A stretch of 64,000 nucleotides of DNA from Lachnospiraceae bacterium AC2031 (GCA_000687975.1 JIAB01000001.1:1426001-1490000), one strand, 5' to 3'; shown: positions 50,335-60,255, counted from the stretch's first letter. Program-made: numbers and translations. Notes: generated from the sequence alone by a model not told the origin.

Positions 50335-51024
50335 TTAGTCCTGGAAGAAGTATCCCACGCCCCACTTTGTATGGATATACTCTGGATCCGCAGGTTTTGT
50401 CTCAATCTTCTCTCTGAGTCGTCTAACGTGAACATCCACTGTACGTGCATCACCTGGGTAAGTAGCGCCCCAGATCTCGCTGAGCAACTCGTCTCTTGAA
50501 TAAACCTTGTTAGGGTTTGATACAAGAAGAAGTACCAGATCAAACTCCTTAGCTGTAAGGCTGACTTCATGTCCCTTGATAAATACTCGACGTGAATCAG
50601 TCTCTATCTTAAGGCCCTTCTTTTCGATAACATTTGACGTGGACACGCTCAGGTCCTCGCCCTTTGAATTTCTTCTGAGGATGGCCTTAATTCTCGCCTT
50701 TACCTCAAGTATGTTAAATGGCTTCGTGATGTAATCATCCGCGCCATATTCAAGACCCATGATCTTGTCCATGTCCTCGCCCTTGGCGGTGAGCATGATG
50801 ATCGGAACCTCAGAAAACTCTCTGATCATCTGGCAGACCTCAAGGCCTGAAAACTTTGGAAGCATGATGTCCAAAAGAATGATGTCGTAGCTGTTGGCTC
50901 TTGCCTTGTTCACAGCTTCCTCACCATCAAACGCTGTATCAACCTCCATATCGTCCTGCTCAAGTGAGAACTTAAGTCCCTTAACGATTGACTTCTCGTC
51001 GTCTACAACCAGTACTTTTTTCAT
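50335..51024 (-). CDS. OmpR/PhoB-type response regulator
   Basis: Protein of 229 aa. Receiver (VDDEKSI; Asp in IILLDIMLPKFSG; Lys in YITKPFNI) and a winged-helix DNA-binding domain (VSLTAKEFDLVLLLVSNPN, RTVDVHVRRLREKIE). No kinase gene adjoins, so its partner must be elsewhere. 18 bp downstream of the ComEA-like gene on the same strand. Confidence 0.92.
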   Translation of the reverse strand: MKKVLVVDDEKSIVKGLKFSLEQDDMEVDTAFDGEEAVNKARANSYDIILLDIMLPKFSGLEVCQMIREFSEVPIIMLTAKGEDMDKIMGLEYGADDYITKPFNILEVKARIKAILRRNSKGEDLSVSTSNVIEKKGLKIETDSRRVFIKGHEVSLTAKEFDLVLLLVSNPNKVYSRDELLSEIWGATYPGDARTVDVHVRRLREKIETKPADPEYIHTKWGVGYFFQD

Positions 51025-51042
51025 CCAAATACCCCTTAAAGA

Positions 51043-51750
51043 TTAATTAACAGTTATATACGAACTGATCCTGTTATACGTACTCTCTCCAATTCCATTT
51101 ACGTTCTGGATATCCTCGATGGATCCAAAACTTCCATGTTCTTCTCGGTAAGCTATTATATCCGCCGCCTTTGTATCGCCAATGCCTGGCAGGCTCTTCA
51201 GCTGCTCTACGTCCGCAGTGTTAATATTCACCTTGCCTCCAGATGAAATGCTATCTCCAGCCGTCTCATTCGAAGCACTTTCGGTACTATCACCGCTCAT
51301 CGGGACCAGTCCTAATTCTTCAAATTCCTGGTAATCCGGGAAGTAAACCCGCTCCCCGTCTTCCACTAACTTAGCCAGATTAACATATCCATGCAACGCA
51401 TTAGCATCATAACCTCCAGCCGCCCGTAGTGCATCACTTAGACGGGATCCTGCAGGCAGTTCATAGACACCTTCATTCACCACCGCTCCACAAACATAGA
51501 CTGTGACTGTGGTTTCGGAATTATCTTCTGTGGTCTCTTCCGCACTAGCGGTTTTTGAATCTGCGCTGGTGGTCTCCGACACGTTTTCTGAGTTTGTCGC
51601 AGTCTCTGAGTCATCTTCGAAAATGTTATCGGACGCGATGACATTTGGCTCCTCATCTTTCATGGTCTCCACCAGGATTCCCTGAGTACCGCACCCTGAA
51701 AGGCTTAAGCTAATAGCAAAACCGATCAATAATATATTTAATTTTTTCAT
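51043..51750 (-). CDS. comEA: ComEA-like lipoprotein
   Basis: Protein of 235 aa. Lipobox LSLSGC, an acidic Ser/Thr-rich linker, a SLBB domain (VTVYVCGAVVNEGVYELPAG) and a C-terminal double helix-hairpin-helix (KVNINTADVEQLKSLPGIGD...). This is the DNA-receptor layout of competence protein ComEA. It sits 10 kb from comEC, not adjacent as in a comE operon. The ATG at 51750 follows AAGGATT; a TTG three codons earlier is an alternative. Confidence 0.9.
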   Translation of the reverse strand: MKKLNILLIGFAISLSLSGCGTQGILVETMKDEEPNVIASDNIFEDDSETATNSENVSETTSADSKTASAEETTEDNSETTVTVYVCGAVVNEGVYELPAGSRLSDALRAAGGYDANALHGYVNLAKLVEDGERVYFPDYQEFEELGLVPMSGDSTESASNETAGDSISSGGKVNINTADVEQLKSLPGIGDTKAADIIAYREEHGSFGSIEDIQNVNGIGESTYNRISSYITVN

Positions 51751-51868
51751 TGACACCAATCCTTTCGTAACTCAGTAGATCAGTGTCATAAAAACGAACA
51801 AACAACTAATTTATTCTAACATATTTCGAGCATCTTTTGAAGTGACTTGTTTCGACAATAATAGTTGT

Positions 51869-52759
51869 CTAGTTAGTCTCGTCCTTCAGAATAGCAGTTC
51901 CGATACCCTTCTCAGTATAGAACTCAAGTAAGAGACAATGCTCAAGTCTTCCGTCCAGAATATGCACGCGGGATACGCCGTTATTCATGGCATCAATACA
52001 GTTCTGAAGCTTTGGAAGCATACCGCCACCAACAACGCCGTCGTCGATCAGTGTCTGAGCCTCTTCAAGAGTCATCTCAGAGATCAGTGTCTTCTTGTCG
52101 CTAGGATCTGTGAAAACGCCCTCAATATCTGTGAGGAATACAAGCTTCTCAGCATTGATTGCAGTTGCAACTGCACAAGCGCAGTCGTCAGCATTTATAT
52201 TGTAATCATGATCGTCGTCCATACCCATACCGATAGGAGCAACAACTGGAATAAAATCTGCCTCAAGGAGTGAATCGAGAACTGAGCTATCAGTCTCCAC
52301 AACCTCTCCAACATAACCGATATCCTTGCCGTCAGAAAACTTCTTCTGAACCTTGAGAAGACCAGCATCCTTACCGCTGATACCAACAGCCTTAAGTCCA
52401 ACCTTTGACATCAGACCAACAAGGCTTCTATTAACATTATTGAGAACCATCTCAGCAACCTCAAGGGTTGGCTCATCTGTAACTCTGAGTCCATTCTGGA
52501 AATGGGTCTCCATGCCAAGTCTGTCGATCCATTTGCTTATTTCCTTGCCGCCGCCGTGAACGATGATTGGCTGAAGACCAACCAGCTTCAGGAGTGCAAC
52601 GTCCTGGATAACATTGAACTTAAGATTCTCGTCAAGCATAGCAGAGCCGCCATACTTTACAACGATCTTCTTACCGCTGAACTTCTTAATATAAGGAAGG
52701 GCCTCGATCAGGGTCTGCGCCTTTCTCTTAACCTCTTCGATATCGTCATTCTTTACCAT
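51869..52759 (-). CDS. argB: Acetylglutamate kinase
   Basis: Protein of 296 aa. Amino-acid kinase fold: [31 protein letters not shown]-type block, [26 protein letters not shown]. It phosphorylates N-acetylglutamate in arginine synthesis. The start at 52759 follows AGAGGATA; the upstream frame to 52894 overlaps argJ without a site. 55 bp after argJ. Confidence 0.97.
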   Translation of the reverse strand: MVKNDDIEEVKRKAQTLIEALPYIKKFSGKKIVVKYGGSAMLDENLKFNVIQDVALLKLVGLQPIIVHGGGKEISKWIDRLGMETHFQNGLRVTDEPTLEVAEMVLNNVNRSLVGLMSKVGLKAVGISGKDAGLLKVQKKFSDGKDIGYVGEVVETDSSVLDSLLEADFIPVVAPIGMGMDDDHDYNINADDCACAVATAINAEKLVFLTDIEGVFTDPSDKKTLISEMTLEEAQTLIDDGVVGGGMLPKLQNCIDAMNNGVSRVHILDGRLEHCLLLEFYTEKGIGTAILKDETN

Positions 52760-52814
52760 TTTTATATCCTCTCTATATACCATAATCATTTCCTCGAAAA
52801 CCTGCCAGTGGGTA

Positions 52815-54218
52815 TTATGAACGATAATCTGCGTTGATTGTAACATACTCGTGGGTGAGGTCACAACCCCAGGCAGTTGCCTCAAAATCTCCATCGTGAA
52901 GGTCGCAGATAGCTGTCACCTCATCTGGTGAAAGGATCTGCAGCGCCTCTTCCTCAGAGAATTCAGGAAGCTTGCCCTGCTCTATCATTTTGATAGAACC
53001 CTCAGAACTCATCATTGTAATATCTACCTTATCTGGATCGAACTTTGCACCTGAATAACCCATAGCGCAGAACACACGACCGCAGTTTGCATCTCTACCA
53101 TATATAGCAGCCTTTGTAAGACTAGATGTGACAACAGCCTTAGCAAGAGTTTTTGCTGTCACATAATCAGGAGCTCCAACAACCTTCACGATGAAGAGTC
53201 TAGTTGCACCCTCGCCGTCAGACGCCATAGTCTTAGCCAGGTATTCCATAACTGTGTATATTGCCTCAACCAGTTCAGCGAAATCAAGAGCAGCCTGCTT
53301 CTCAGGTGTGCCTTCAAGAAGTCTGCTGGTTCTATCAGTCAGCTTCTTCGCAAGGTCGCGAACATCTGTGTCACCACTCTCATCTATATCATCGAGCTTG
53401 ATACCAAGTGTATCAGCGCTCAGCTCCTCGTTGCCTGCGAGGCCATTTGCCAGCCAAACAAATGTATCATTAGTAGAAGTATCGCCATCAACAGAGACCA
53501 TGTTAAATGTCCTCTCAACGACAGCTCTTAGAAGTCTCTGGGCAAACTCTCGCTCGATATTTATATCTGACAGCATGAAGCCCAGCATAGTACCCATGTT
53601 TGGATGAATCATTCCGGAGCCCTTGCACATAGCGCCGATGTGACAAGTCTTGCCGCCCATCTCAAACTCTACTGCAATCTCCTTAGGTATTGTATCGGTG
53701 GTCATGATAGCCTTTGCAGCCTCACTAGCCTCCATATATGCATTTGCTTTATTGCCGTTGAAGTATGGTCGGAGCACAGCGGTGCCTGTATAAGGAACGC
53801 CGACGAGACATTTGGATAGATCCATAATACCCTGCTCGATCTTCTCTATAGGAATCTGTGGTCCAATAACACCAGTGGACATTGTAAGAACCTGTGAGCG
53901 TTCAACTCCCAGTGCCTTTGAAACAGCCGCAGCCTCTCGTCGGCAGTTCTCGAGACCCTCATCGCCAGTAGCCGCATTTGCGATTCCTGTATTAACAACG
54001 ATAGCGCTAGCCTTACCGCCAGCAACTACCTTCATGTCCCACTTAACTGGAGCAGCCTTAACTACGTTACGGGTAAATGTACCAACAACTGTAGCTGGTG
54101 TGTCGCTCATCATAAGTGTAAGATCTCTGTTTTCGCCCTTTGGTTTGATCCCAACGCGCTTGCTTGCAACACTGTAGCCGCGAGCCGCAAGGATACCACC
54201 TTCAACCTTATTTACCAT
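52815..54218 (-). CDS. argJ: Bifunctional ornithine acetyltransferase / N-acetylglutamate synthase
   Basis: Protein of 467 aa with the self-cleavage region [13 protein letters not shown], where the second Thr becomes the new N-terminal nucleophile of the beta chain. It recycles the acetyl group from acetylornithine to glutamate in arginine synthesis. Blocks: [14 protein letters not shown] near the N-terminus and [19 protein letters not shown]. Operon with argB. Confidence 0.97.
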   Translation of the reverse strand: MVNKVEGGILAARGYSVASKRVGIKPKGENRDLTLMMSDTPATVVGTFTRNVVKAAPVKWDMKVVAGGKASAIVVNTGIANAATGDEGLENCRREAAAVSKALGVERSQVLTMSTGVIGPQIPIEKIEQGIMDLSKCLVGVPYTGTAVLRPYFNGNKANAYMEASEAAKAIMTTDTIPKEIAVEFEMGGKTCHIGAMCKGSGMIHPNMGTMLGFMLSDINIEREFAQRLLRAVVERTFNMVSVDGDTSTNDTFVWLANGLAGNEELSADTLGIKLDDIDESGDTDVRDLAKKLTDRTSRLLEGTPEKQAALDFAELVEAIYTVMEYLAKTMASDGEGATRLFIVKVVGAPDYVTAKTLAKAVVTSSLTKAAIYGRDANCGRVFCAMGYSGAKFDPDKVDITMMSSEGSIKMIEQGKLPEFSEEEALQILSPDEVTAICDLHDGDFEATAWGCDLTHEYVTINADYRS

Positions 54219-54360
54219 AGCATTCTCCTATTTTTTTAAACTTACGTACAATATAAGATACTCCTCCGCAACGTAAAAAACAAGAAAAATCCTCAAAATT
54301 CGCTTATTTTCGCCACTTTTTCTCAAAATACAAGTTGAATGAATTATACATAGGAAGCAA

Positions 54361-54388
54361 AAAACACCCATCATCCGATGGGTGTTTT
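54361..54388. terminator. Terminator between the NUDIX gene and argJ
   Basis: AAAACACCCATC / GATGGGTGTTTT, 12-bp perfect arms with a 4-nt loop, T-run on both strands. It ends the NUDIX-regulator transcript on the minus strand. Next to it (about 54394-54422) lies an AGGGACGGTTCTCCCT palindrome that resembles dispersed repeats of other Firmicutes. Confidence 0.85.
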
Positions 54389-54429
54389 TTTGCACCTGTC
54401 AACAGGGACGGTTCTCCCTGGCCTTATTT

Positions 54430-55065
54430 TTATATTTTCGTATACAGGCGGCTTGGTCTATGAGCCGCACCTACTGTCATGTAATCTGTTTCCTCGACGA
54501 GGTTCTTTATCTTATTACGGAAGTTTGCCTTGAATAGTGGCTTGCCCAGCATTAACTCATATGCCTTCTGCAAATCTGGCAGTGTAAATTCTTCATCTAC
54601 CAGGTTAAATGCAATCTCAGATGTCTGCGCTTTAAATGCAAACCATGCCAGAGTCTTCGATAAAATCTTGCCGTGGTCAAATGCCATTTTCTTGCTTCCC
54701 GCAAGATCATCTATATCTAGCAGCTCCGCATCTTCCACAATGAAATCCCCATAATCATCAATAAGCTGAGACGCCGGAACCAAAGCTACGTATGTTATCG
54801 AGATAGTTCGCTCTCTCGTATCGCGCTTAACCTCGCCAAATGTGTGCATCTGCTCCATGTACGCATTCTTTATTCCTGTCACTTCCTTAACACAGCGCCT
54901 GGATCCCTCTTTAAGTGACTCGTCAGCCTTCAGATAAACGCCCGGAAGCTCATATCTTCCAGCGTAAGGCGCCTTAGCCCGCTTCTTCACAACAACCTTC
55001 AGACTGTCATCATACATCGTGCAGATAACCGCATCCATCGAAATCGTCATCTTGTCATTCTTCAT
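54430..55065 (-). CDS. NrtR-like NUDIX regulator
   Basis: Protein of 211 aa. N-terminal NUDIX-like domain (ICTMYDDSLKVVVKKRAKAP; the box is degenerate, YLKADESLKEGSRRCVKEVTG), then an NrtR-type winged helix (FRNKIKNLVEETDYMTVGA). In NrtR the NUDIX fold binds ADP-ribose and represses NAD genes. The start at 55065 follows GGAGGAGG. The 5' side holds the 73-bp repeat array A. Target unknown; the pncC-type gene at 33593 is one candidate. Confidence 0.85.
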   Translation of the reverse strand: MKNDKMTISMDAVICTMYDDSLKVVVKKRAKAPYAGRYELPGVYLKADESLKEGSRRCVKEVTGIKNAYMEQMHTFGEVKRDTRERTISITYVALVPASQLIDDYGDFIVEDAELLDIDDLAGSKKMAFDHGKILSKTLAWFAFKAQTSEIAFNLVDEEFTLPDLQKAYELMLGKPLFKANFRNKIKNLVEETDYMTVGAAHRPSRLYTKI

Positions 55066-55140
55066 ACGTTGTAACCTCCTCCTTATTATTTCCCGCAACA
55101 AAACTCCATAATCCCATCTTAGTATCCAACCACTACTAAG

Positions 55141-55585
55141 TCAACACTTTCCCCCTGTTGTGTCTAATTTTGTTGCTTTTTCTCCTCTCTGCCGCCTAAT
55201 TCCGCCCCCTCTAGCTCCTCTAGCAACAATTTTCCCATTTATCACTTTATTTTGTTGCTTTTAACCCTGGCTAGCAACCTAATTTCACCCTCCCAGCAAC
55301 AATTCTCCCATTTTTCACCTTATTTTGTTGTCTTTCCCCTAGTCAACAATCTATTTTCAGTCCATACAGCAACAATTTCCCCTTTTTTTGCCTTATTTTG
55401 TTGCTTTTATCCCCTCTCAGCCACCTTGTTTCAACCCCTCCAGCAACAATTTCTTGCTTTTCCACCTATTTTTGTTGCTTCCACCTCTGATCAACAACCT
55501 AATTTATACTCTCCATCAACAATTTCACCCTTTTTCGCCTTATTTTGTTGTTTTTATCCCCTCTCAATCATGTCAGAAAGATTAA
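55141..55585. repeat. Tandem repeat array A (about 73-bp unit, six copies)
   Basis: Units begin at about 55141, 55223, 55296, 55369, 55443 and 55516 (spacings 82, 73, 73, 74, 73). Each holds GCAACAATTTC near its start and TTTTGTTGC near its middle, an inverted pair, and a C/T-rich second half. Plus strand strongly C+T rich. Ends by about 55585. It lies 76 bp upstream of the NUDIX-regulator start. No gene in 55066-55662. Confidence 0.85.
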
Positions 55586-55602
55586 TTAGAATAAAAAGCT
55601 CT

Positions 55603-55636
55603 CTGGTGCTGTTCATTTGAACAGCGCCAGAGAGTC
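55603..55636 (-). terminator. Terminator after the cupin remnant
   Basis: CTCTCTGGTGCTGTTCA / TGAACAGCGCCAGAGAG arms with one mismatch; on the minus strand GCTTTTTATT follows. 27 bp after the cupin stop, the original terminator of a now broken gene. Confidence 0.8.
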
Positions 55637-55662
55637 TTAGTACGATTATCCGATTTTATATC

Positions 55663-55940
55663 CTAACCAAGCTTACCATAATCGTCTTCGCTTACCGCCT
55701 CCAGCCATTCCGCAGAAGTATCTTCACCCGGCACTTCAATCGCAAGGTGTGAGAACCATGAATCCGATGCTGCTCCATGCCAGTGCTTAGTATTTGCCGG
55801 AATATTGATCACGGTTCCGGGAGTAAGTTCTACCGCATCCTTCCCCCATTCCTGGTAATACCCTCTTCCGCCGACACAGATCAGCATCTGGCCGCCACCA
55901 CTTTTAGCATGGTGTATATGCCAGTTATTACGGCATCCCG
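55663..55940 (-). pseudogene. Cupin fragment, 5' truncated
   Basis: The in-frame part encodes the C-terminal cupin barrel: PGCRNNWHIHHAKSGGGQ, then INIPANTKHWHGA and a C-terminus of normal length. The frame ends in a stop (TAG) just before PGC, where the sequence changes to aldo-keto reductase, so the 5' part is lost by a deletion with its junction near 55940. An ATG at 55887 could still start a 74-aa piece, but a function is unlikely. Confidence 0.75.
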
Positions 55941-56200
55941 GCTAATAAGCTTAATCCCATACTTATCAAGAGTTACTCTCAGTTCTTTCTGGGTAAAATA
56001 TTGATGAGCCTCTACCTGGATAAACTGCGGCACGATCTCCCACTTCGTCTCAAGTTCTTCGATATATTTTCCTTCAAAGTTAGAGATACCGATGCTCTTT
56101 GCCTTACCTTCCTTATAAGCCTTCTCAAGCTGTCTGTATCCTGCAAGCCAGTTGCCGGCCGGCTGATGTATATAAAGAAGATCTACGTAGTCTACTCTTG
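55941..56200 (-). pseudogene. Aldo-keto reductase fragment
   Basis: Central piece of an aldo-keto reductase: VDYVDLLYIHQPAGNWLAGY, KAKSIGISNFEGKYIEEL and IQVEAHQYFTQKELR. The N-terminal cofactor part and the C-terminal part are missing; after KYGIKLIS the frame enters the cupin DNA. The 5' edge meets a LysR fragment in the opposite direction. Confidence 0.75.
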
Positions 56201-56406
56201 TAAATGTCGCATCCGGCAAAGGTATCTGCCTTGCTCCCGGATTCTTAAACGACCATAGCGGACAATTTGCATGGATCCCTTATGACAGCAAGGAATGTTT
56301 CCACTGCGTCCTCTGTACTCACAAGACAGATAACCGCGAGAGCCTTGCTGAATTTATTAAAACACTTCAGAAGCTGTACAAGGATGCTGTGGCTTTTCCG
56401 CTTTAA
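56191..56406 (+). pseudogene. LysR-type regulator C-terminal fragment
   Basis: The plus-strand frame encodes VASGKGICLAPGFLNDHSG, then FAWIPYDSKECFHCVLCTHK, the C-terminal part of a LysR effector domain, ending at TAA 56404-56406. The upstream part is replaced by aldo-keto reductase DNA. It was probably the divergent regulator of the reductase before the deletions. The assignment rests on a short match. Confidence 0.5.
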
Positions 56407-56454
56407 CTTCCAATATAAGCTGCTATCAATTCACAAATTTCATAGTTCATTTTA

Positions 56455-57099
56455 TTATAGTATAAAATGCTCTTCAATTATTTTCAGTGTATTTTCAAGC
56501 GTATCTCCTTCTTTTCTTTCAAGATACTTAAACCCACTTTCAACTATCTTATGTCTTTCAGATTCATTATCAATATTAAGTGCTTCTATTAAATTTCTTA
56601 GAAGTTCCTGTCCGTCCGGAAATGAAAGAATAAACTGATATACTTCATCTTTATCTGCACGATCAAAATAATGCTTTCTCTTCATTTCGTCAGGTGCAAA
56701 TAACAGAAATACATGTTCATAATCACTTATTTCTTTCAGTAAATCAATTGGTATTATTCCATCTACGATAATCTTCTTATCCTTTGGCATACTAATTAGA
56801 TCTGCCACAGTAAACTCCGCCTCCTCTCGAAGCTCAGCCTGCATCCAATCTGCATACTTACGCGGAGACTGAGAAAAGAATCCATGCCAATCGGCACTTC
56901 TATCCAGGCTCATCGCCGGCTGATCTTTTGAGTTTGCTATAGCAGCATATTCATCCCAATGATCGCCTTGACGATACCTTATAAATCCATACCTTTCTTC
57001 TAGTAGCTTAGCCATTGTAGTTTTCCCACCATAAGCACCACCACATAGAAAATATACATTCTTTAAATGCTCTTTTATTATATTATTTGCTATCTTCAT
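56455..57099 (-). CDS. P-loop nucleotide kinase-like protein
   Basis: Protein of 214 aa with a Walker A near the start (GGAYGGKTTMA, residues 20-30), a Walker B-like IIVDGIIPI and a helical lid (FLLFAPDEMKRKHYFDRADK). It resembles small-molecule or nucleoside kinases of the AAA_33-type group; substrate unknown. An intrinsic terminator (57122-57145) lies directly before its ribosome site AGGAGA. Confidence 0.72.
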   Translation of the reverse strand: MKIANNIIKEHLKNVYFLCGGAYGGKTTMAKLLEERYGFIRYRQGDHWDEYAAIANSKDQPAMSLDRSADWHGFFSQSPRKYADWMQAELREEAEFTVADLISMPKDKKIIVDGIIPIDLLKEISDYEHVFLLFAPDEMKRKHYFDRADKDEVYQFILSFPDGQELLRNLIEALNIDNESERHKIVESGFKYLERKEGDTLENTLKIIEEHFIL

Positions 57100-57121
57100 A
57101 TAATTTTTCTCCTAAAAAAAA

Positions 57122-57145
57122 ATATCACTTATTGCTAAGTGATAT
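57122..57145 (-). terminator. Intrinsic terminator in front of the kinase ribosome site
   Basis: On the minus strand ATATCACTTA-GCAA-TAAGTGATAT followed by nine T, then AGGAGAAAAATT and the ATG. A perfect 10-bp stem inside the leader, so read-through must be regulated or the gene must start downstream of it. Confidence 0.8.
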
Positions 57146-57718
57146 CTCAGAAAAAACATATAATACATATGAAAAAAAGCCTACAAAATGTAAGCAACTC
57201 ACATGCGCAGTAATAATCTGAGATACACATAGCAAAAACAAGCAAAGAAAATTCTTCGCATTTACACATTGCTATAATCATTTATCTCAATTACATTACT
57301 AACACACGTAAGCCTCCTTCCGCTTTCAACTGAATTTCAGTATATAATATAAATTTTTGTTTTGCAACAAATACAAAAAATCCGACAGTGTAAATTTACA
57401 TTCGGAAATTAAATGTGGGAATCCACCATAGATAGCTGAGTGCTCAGCTATTAGATGCGTTGAATTTACTATACATTTAACTTCTCTGCAATACTGGGCT
57501 CCGCCCAGACCCGTCCCACATTGTCCAGAATAATGATTTCTCATTTCTGCACACCTTTGCCTTCATGATATCCATCTGGCAGTTATCGGATGGTGTGACA
57601 AATTGCAGTCGTATCTGCCTGGTGTGCGTAAACCATAATTCTATAGAGAACGGACCCTTGTTATATCATATTTTGTATTCCCGTTTATGCTAAAAGTTAC
57701 TTCACTCATACTTTTTCA
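57146..57718. other. Gene-poor stretch with short palindromes
   Basis: About 570 bases without a convincing gene. Stems seen: AGCTGAG-TG-CTCAGCT (about 57434-57450) and CTGGGCTCCGCCCAG (about 57497-57511). AT-rich on the left side. A frame at 57326-57544 exists, but without a ribosome site or recognisable protein. Looks like remnants of a mobile segment; it also holds the leader of the kinase gene. Confidence 0.5.
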
Positions 57719-58333
57719 TCATTTTTCCGGTCTGCGCCTTATCTTGAATGGTGCGGGTTTCAAGATATCCTTCCAACGCTCAAGCTTACGGTTGACCTTG
57801 AGCCTCTCCATATATTCACGAAAATCAAAGTCCGCCTTAACAGCATCATCAGGATAACGGTATCTTTCCATAGCAATAGATGTATGATCTTCGTTCGTAA
57901 GGCTCTCAAGCGCGTCTTTGATTGAAGAGGGATTAGTCAAGACTCGCAGATAATGCACACCCGGCATCCCAAACCAGTCCGAAATATCTTCATCGTAAAC
58001 ACTTTTATCTACGATTATGAAGATGTGCCAATATGCTTCCTTCTTATCACCTATAAAAGGGGGTTCTTTCATCTGCTCATCAAGATACTCCTGTTTGGAT
58101 GAATATTTTTCCATCCCCGGAAATCCGTCTGCCCAGCAGTACTGAGCACCATAGTAACGGCAATTCATGTCTTGCTGGTTGTAAGTCTCTTTGTCGTGGA
58201 GGACATACGCCCATTTTATGATCTGCTCGTGATCTAAGGCAGATTTGATGAAGGCTTCGGTATCGTTACCTCGATCTCCTTCTTTAATATTAAAAATGTA
58301 AAATCTTTCCTTTGCTCTTTTCATATCAAACAC
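57719..58333 (-). CDS. Rep_2-like replication protein homolog, probably inactive
   Basis: Protein of 204 aa. It aligns by eye with rolling-circle RepB proteins (PF01719 type): YVLHDKETYN matches the LHDKD block, AYWHIFIIV matches the HYHV metal block, and YRYPDDAVKADFDFREYM matches the C-terminal block. One metal His is replaced (YWH for HYH), and the region expected to hold the catalytic Tyr reads ALESLTNEDH, so strand nicking is unlikely. Probably a relic or re-purposed Rep from an integrated element. Confidence 0.55.
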   Translation of the reverse strand: MFDMKRAKERFYIFNIKEGDRGNDTEAFIKSALDHEQIIKWAYVLHDKETYNQQDMNCRYYGAQYCWADGFPGMEKYSSKQEYLDEQMKEPPFIGDKKEAYWHIFIIVDKSVYDEDISDWFGMPGVHYLRVLTNPSSIKDALESLTNEDHTSIAMERYRYPDDAVKADFDFREYMERLKVNRKLERWKDILKPAPFKIRRRPEK

Positions 58334-58668
58334 TCTCTTTGTGATCCCAGGCCTCTAATAAACATTGCCCTTAAGCTATATCCTTGTTTTCCGTATCTTC
58401 CTCTATAATGCTGATATTCTTCTATACATCGGTATGGCAATTATCATTTATGCTCTTCACAGAAATCCACAACATCATCAAGGCCGGCGTTGATGACTTT
58501 TTCGTTTGACGTCACATCGCCTAATTTGCATTCAGTGCATCCGATTCGTCATGATCCAACTCATTCAGCAGCCCGGCTGTCAGGTTGTCCTCGAGATATT
58601 TGTCCGTCTTATTTTTTCTCAGACCATTGGCATCGTCATTATTTATCAGATTGATTATCGTTTCATGC
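58334..58668 (-). other. Decayed coding segment
   Basis: Short minus-strand frames without starts: NKHETIINLINNDDANGLRK and more, ending at a TAG near 58527, then VTSNEKVINAGLDDVVDFCE in another frame. Their amino-acid composition is protein-like, so this looks like a gene broken by frameshifts. No intact gene is seen. Confidence 0.4.
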
Positions 58669-59313
58669 TTATTCCTTAACTACATACTTCCAATTATTCT
58701 TTTCATTTTTGCCAAAATATAGAATGAGGGCGCTTTTACCTTTTTCAGCGAGCGGTTTAAGGCCGTTTGATCTCGCACAAAGTTGCTCGCCTGTTGTAGT
58801 AACGAATTGTATCGTTACGCTGGTTTTGCCTCTTGATTGCATTCGAACACTTTTGTTTCGAACTGTTGCATCTGATACCAGGAACCTTTTTCTATAGATA
58901 CAGTTCAATCTGCGGATATCTGCAAAAAGAATATAACCGGTAGCCACAATGAGGATCAGCATGACCAAATACACGATAATTGAACAGATTATAACCCCCG
59001 CATTATGATTGACTATATTGCAATATATCACGAAACCAACTGTTGCAATCATAAGAATAAGCGAAAACGCAATTCCGACAGTAATTGCAGCCGTAGGTCT
59101 CGCATACTTTTCCTTTATATATTCAAATTCATCTTCAGACGCCTCGCGCCATTTTATTTCCTGATTCTTTTCCATAATCATAAAAGATAATAGTCCATCC
59201 AGCATCCGGAAGGCATCCTTAATCCAGGATTCATCGTAATTAGGATGTTGTTTAAGTATATCAGCATTTGCGTCGCAGGCGCTGTGCTTCTTCCCTCCCA
59301 ATTCAAAAAGCAA
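58669..59313 (-). CDS. Two-segment membrane protein, unknown function
   Basis: Protein of up to 214 aa with two membrane segments (about residues 75-98 and 106-128) and a C-terminal soluble domain of about 85 residues (DATVRNKSVRMQSRGKTSVT). The frame starts at a TTG at 59313 without a clear ribosome site; ATGs at residues 37 and 45 are alternatives, so the start is uncertain. No family recognised. Confidence 0.6.
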   Translation of the reverse strand: MLFELGGKKHSACDANADILKQHPNYDESWIKDAFRMLDGLLSFMIMEKNQEIKWREASEDEFEYIKEKYARPTAAITVGIAFSLILMIATVGFVIYCNIVNHNAGVIICSIIVYLVMLILIVATGYILFADIRRLNCIYRKRFLVSDATVRNKSVRMQSRGKTSVTIQFVTTTGEQLCARSNGLKPLAEKGKSALILYFGKNEKNNWKYVVKE

Positions 59314-59389
59314 TCTGTCTTATTTGCTTTTTACACTTAATGCTCCGTATAAACCAACGGTGACAGGCACCATGAAAGTTTTATAAACT

Positions 59390-60049
59390 TTATTGTTCTT
59401 TCGGTGGTCGTTCTCCTATGAAGACAACCTCGTCATCACGCATATATGCGATGTAATAGATTCCTACATACTCTTCGCCCTCTGAGTCACCATCAACTCC
59501 GGCAATATAAATCTTCCATCCGTCGTTATTGACATCATACATGTTGTATTGGAAACACGTCTGGCTTCTGCCGTTCTCTTTGCTTGTATAATTCCTGTAA
59601 TGATTCGTCTGCACCGCCCCCATATCAATATACTTACGAAGGTCGTTCGCATCAACATTACTAAGGTCGCATTGATCCAGAAATTTCTCAACGTCTTCAA
59701 CTGTTATGTTATTACGCCGGACCACGTCATCCGCCATCATATCGTACAGGCTCTGCGCGTCTTCCCCGGCCACAGGAGTTGCAAGGATCTCACGGTTCGG
59801 AATCCATCTGTTGTTATTTGCATCATAAATTCTGGCTCCGATCAGAAGCGCAGCTACAAATGTCCATGGGATGACTATCATAACTATGCCAACCCATAGT
59901 CCCACCTTATGTGTCTTCCTGTTTTCCTTCTTGGCTATTAATGCTCTTACCAGGGAACCTATAATAAGTCCTATTGCTACGAGCGTCAATATAGCAGCAA
60001 TAACTATTACAACCGTCACCAAAACCGCATTTAACAATACTACAAACAT
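59390..60049 (-). CDS. Membrane protein, unknown function
   Basis: Protein of 219 aa with two N-terminal membrane segments (residues 8-36 and 49-71) and an outside domain of about 145 residues containing YDMMADDVVRRNNITVEDVE and MYDVNNDGWKIYIAG. Ribosome site AGGTGAG. No family recognised. Confidence 0.68.
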   Translation of the reverse strand: MFVVLLNAVLVTVVIVIAAILTLVAIGLIIGSLVRALIAKKENRKTHKVGLWVGIVMIVIPWTFVAALLIGARIYDANNNRWIPNREILATPVAGEDAQSLYDMMADDVVRRNNITVEDVEKFLDQCDLSNVDANDLRKYIDMGAVQTNHYRNYTSKENGRSQTCFQYNMYDVNNDGWKIYIAGVDGDSEGEEYVGIYYIAYMRDDEVVFIGERPPKEQ

Positions 60050-60255
60050 CTATTCTCACCTGCTATCATTCAGCTATTCAATTTATGCTTAATTTTTTCC
60101 TTACCCATTTATTTCATGTTTCCTTTACATTACTGAGCATTACCCTGTAAAATTTTTCCATTTTTCACCTTATATACTGTAATATACTCTGCACTTATTC
60201 TAACATAATTATTAACGAAAACAACGTGCTTATATTACTGATTCTTATTCCTACT

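Noticed and set aside
57326-57544. 72-aa frame on the minus strand
   Set aside because: No ribosome site, no recognisable protein, and it runs over palindromes; likely chance.
57420-57545. Replication origin (nick site) beside the Rep-like gene
   Set aside because: The CTGGGC/GCCCAG stem is suggestive, but no known nick motif is seen and the Rep-like protein seems inactive.
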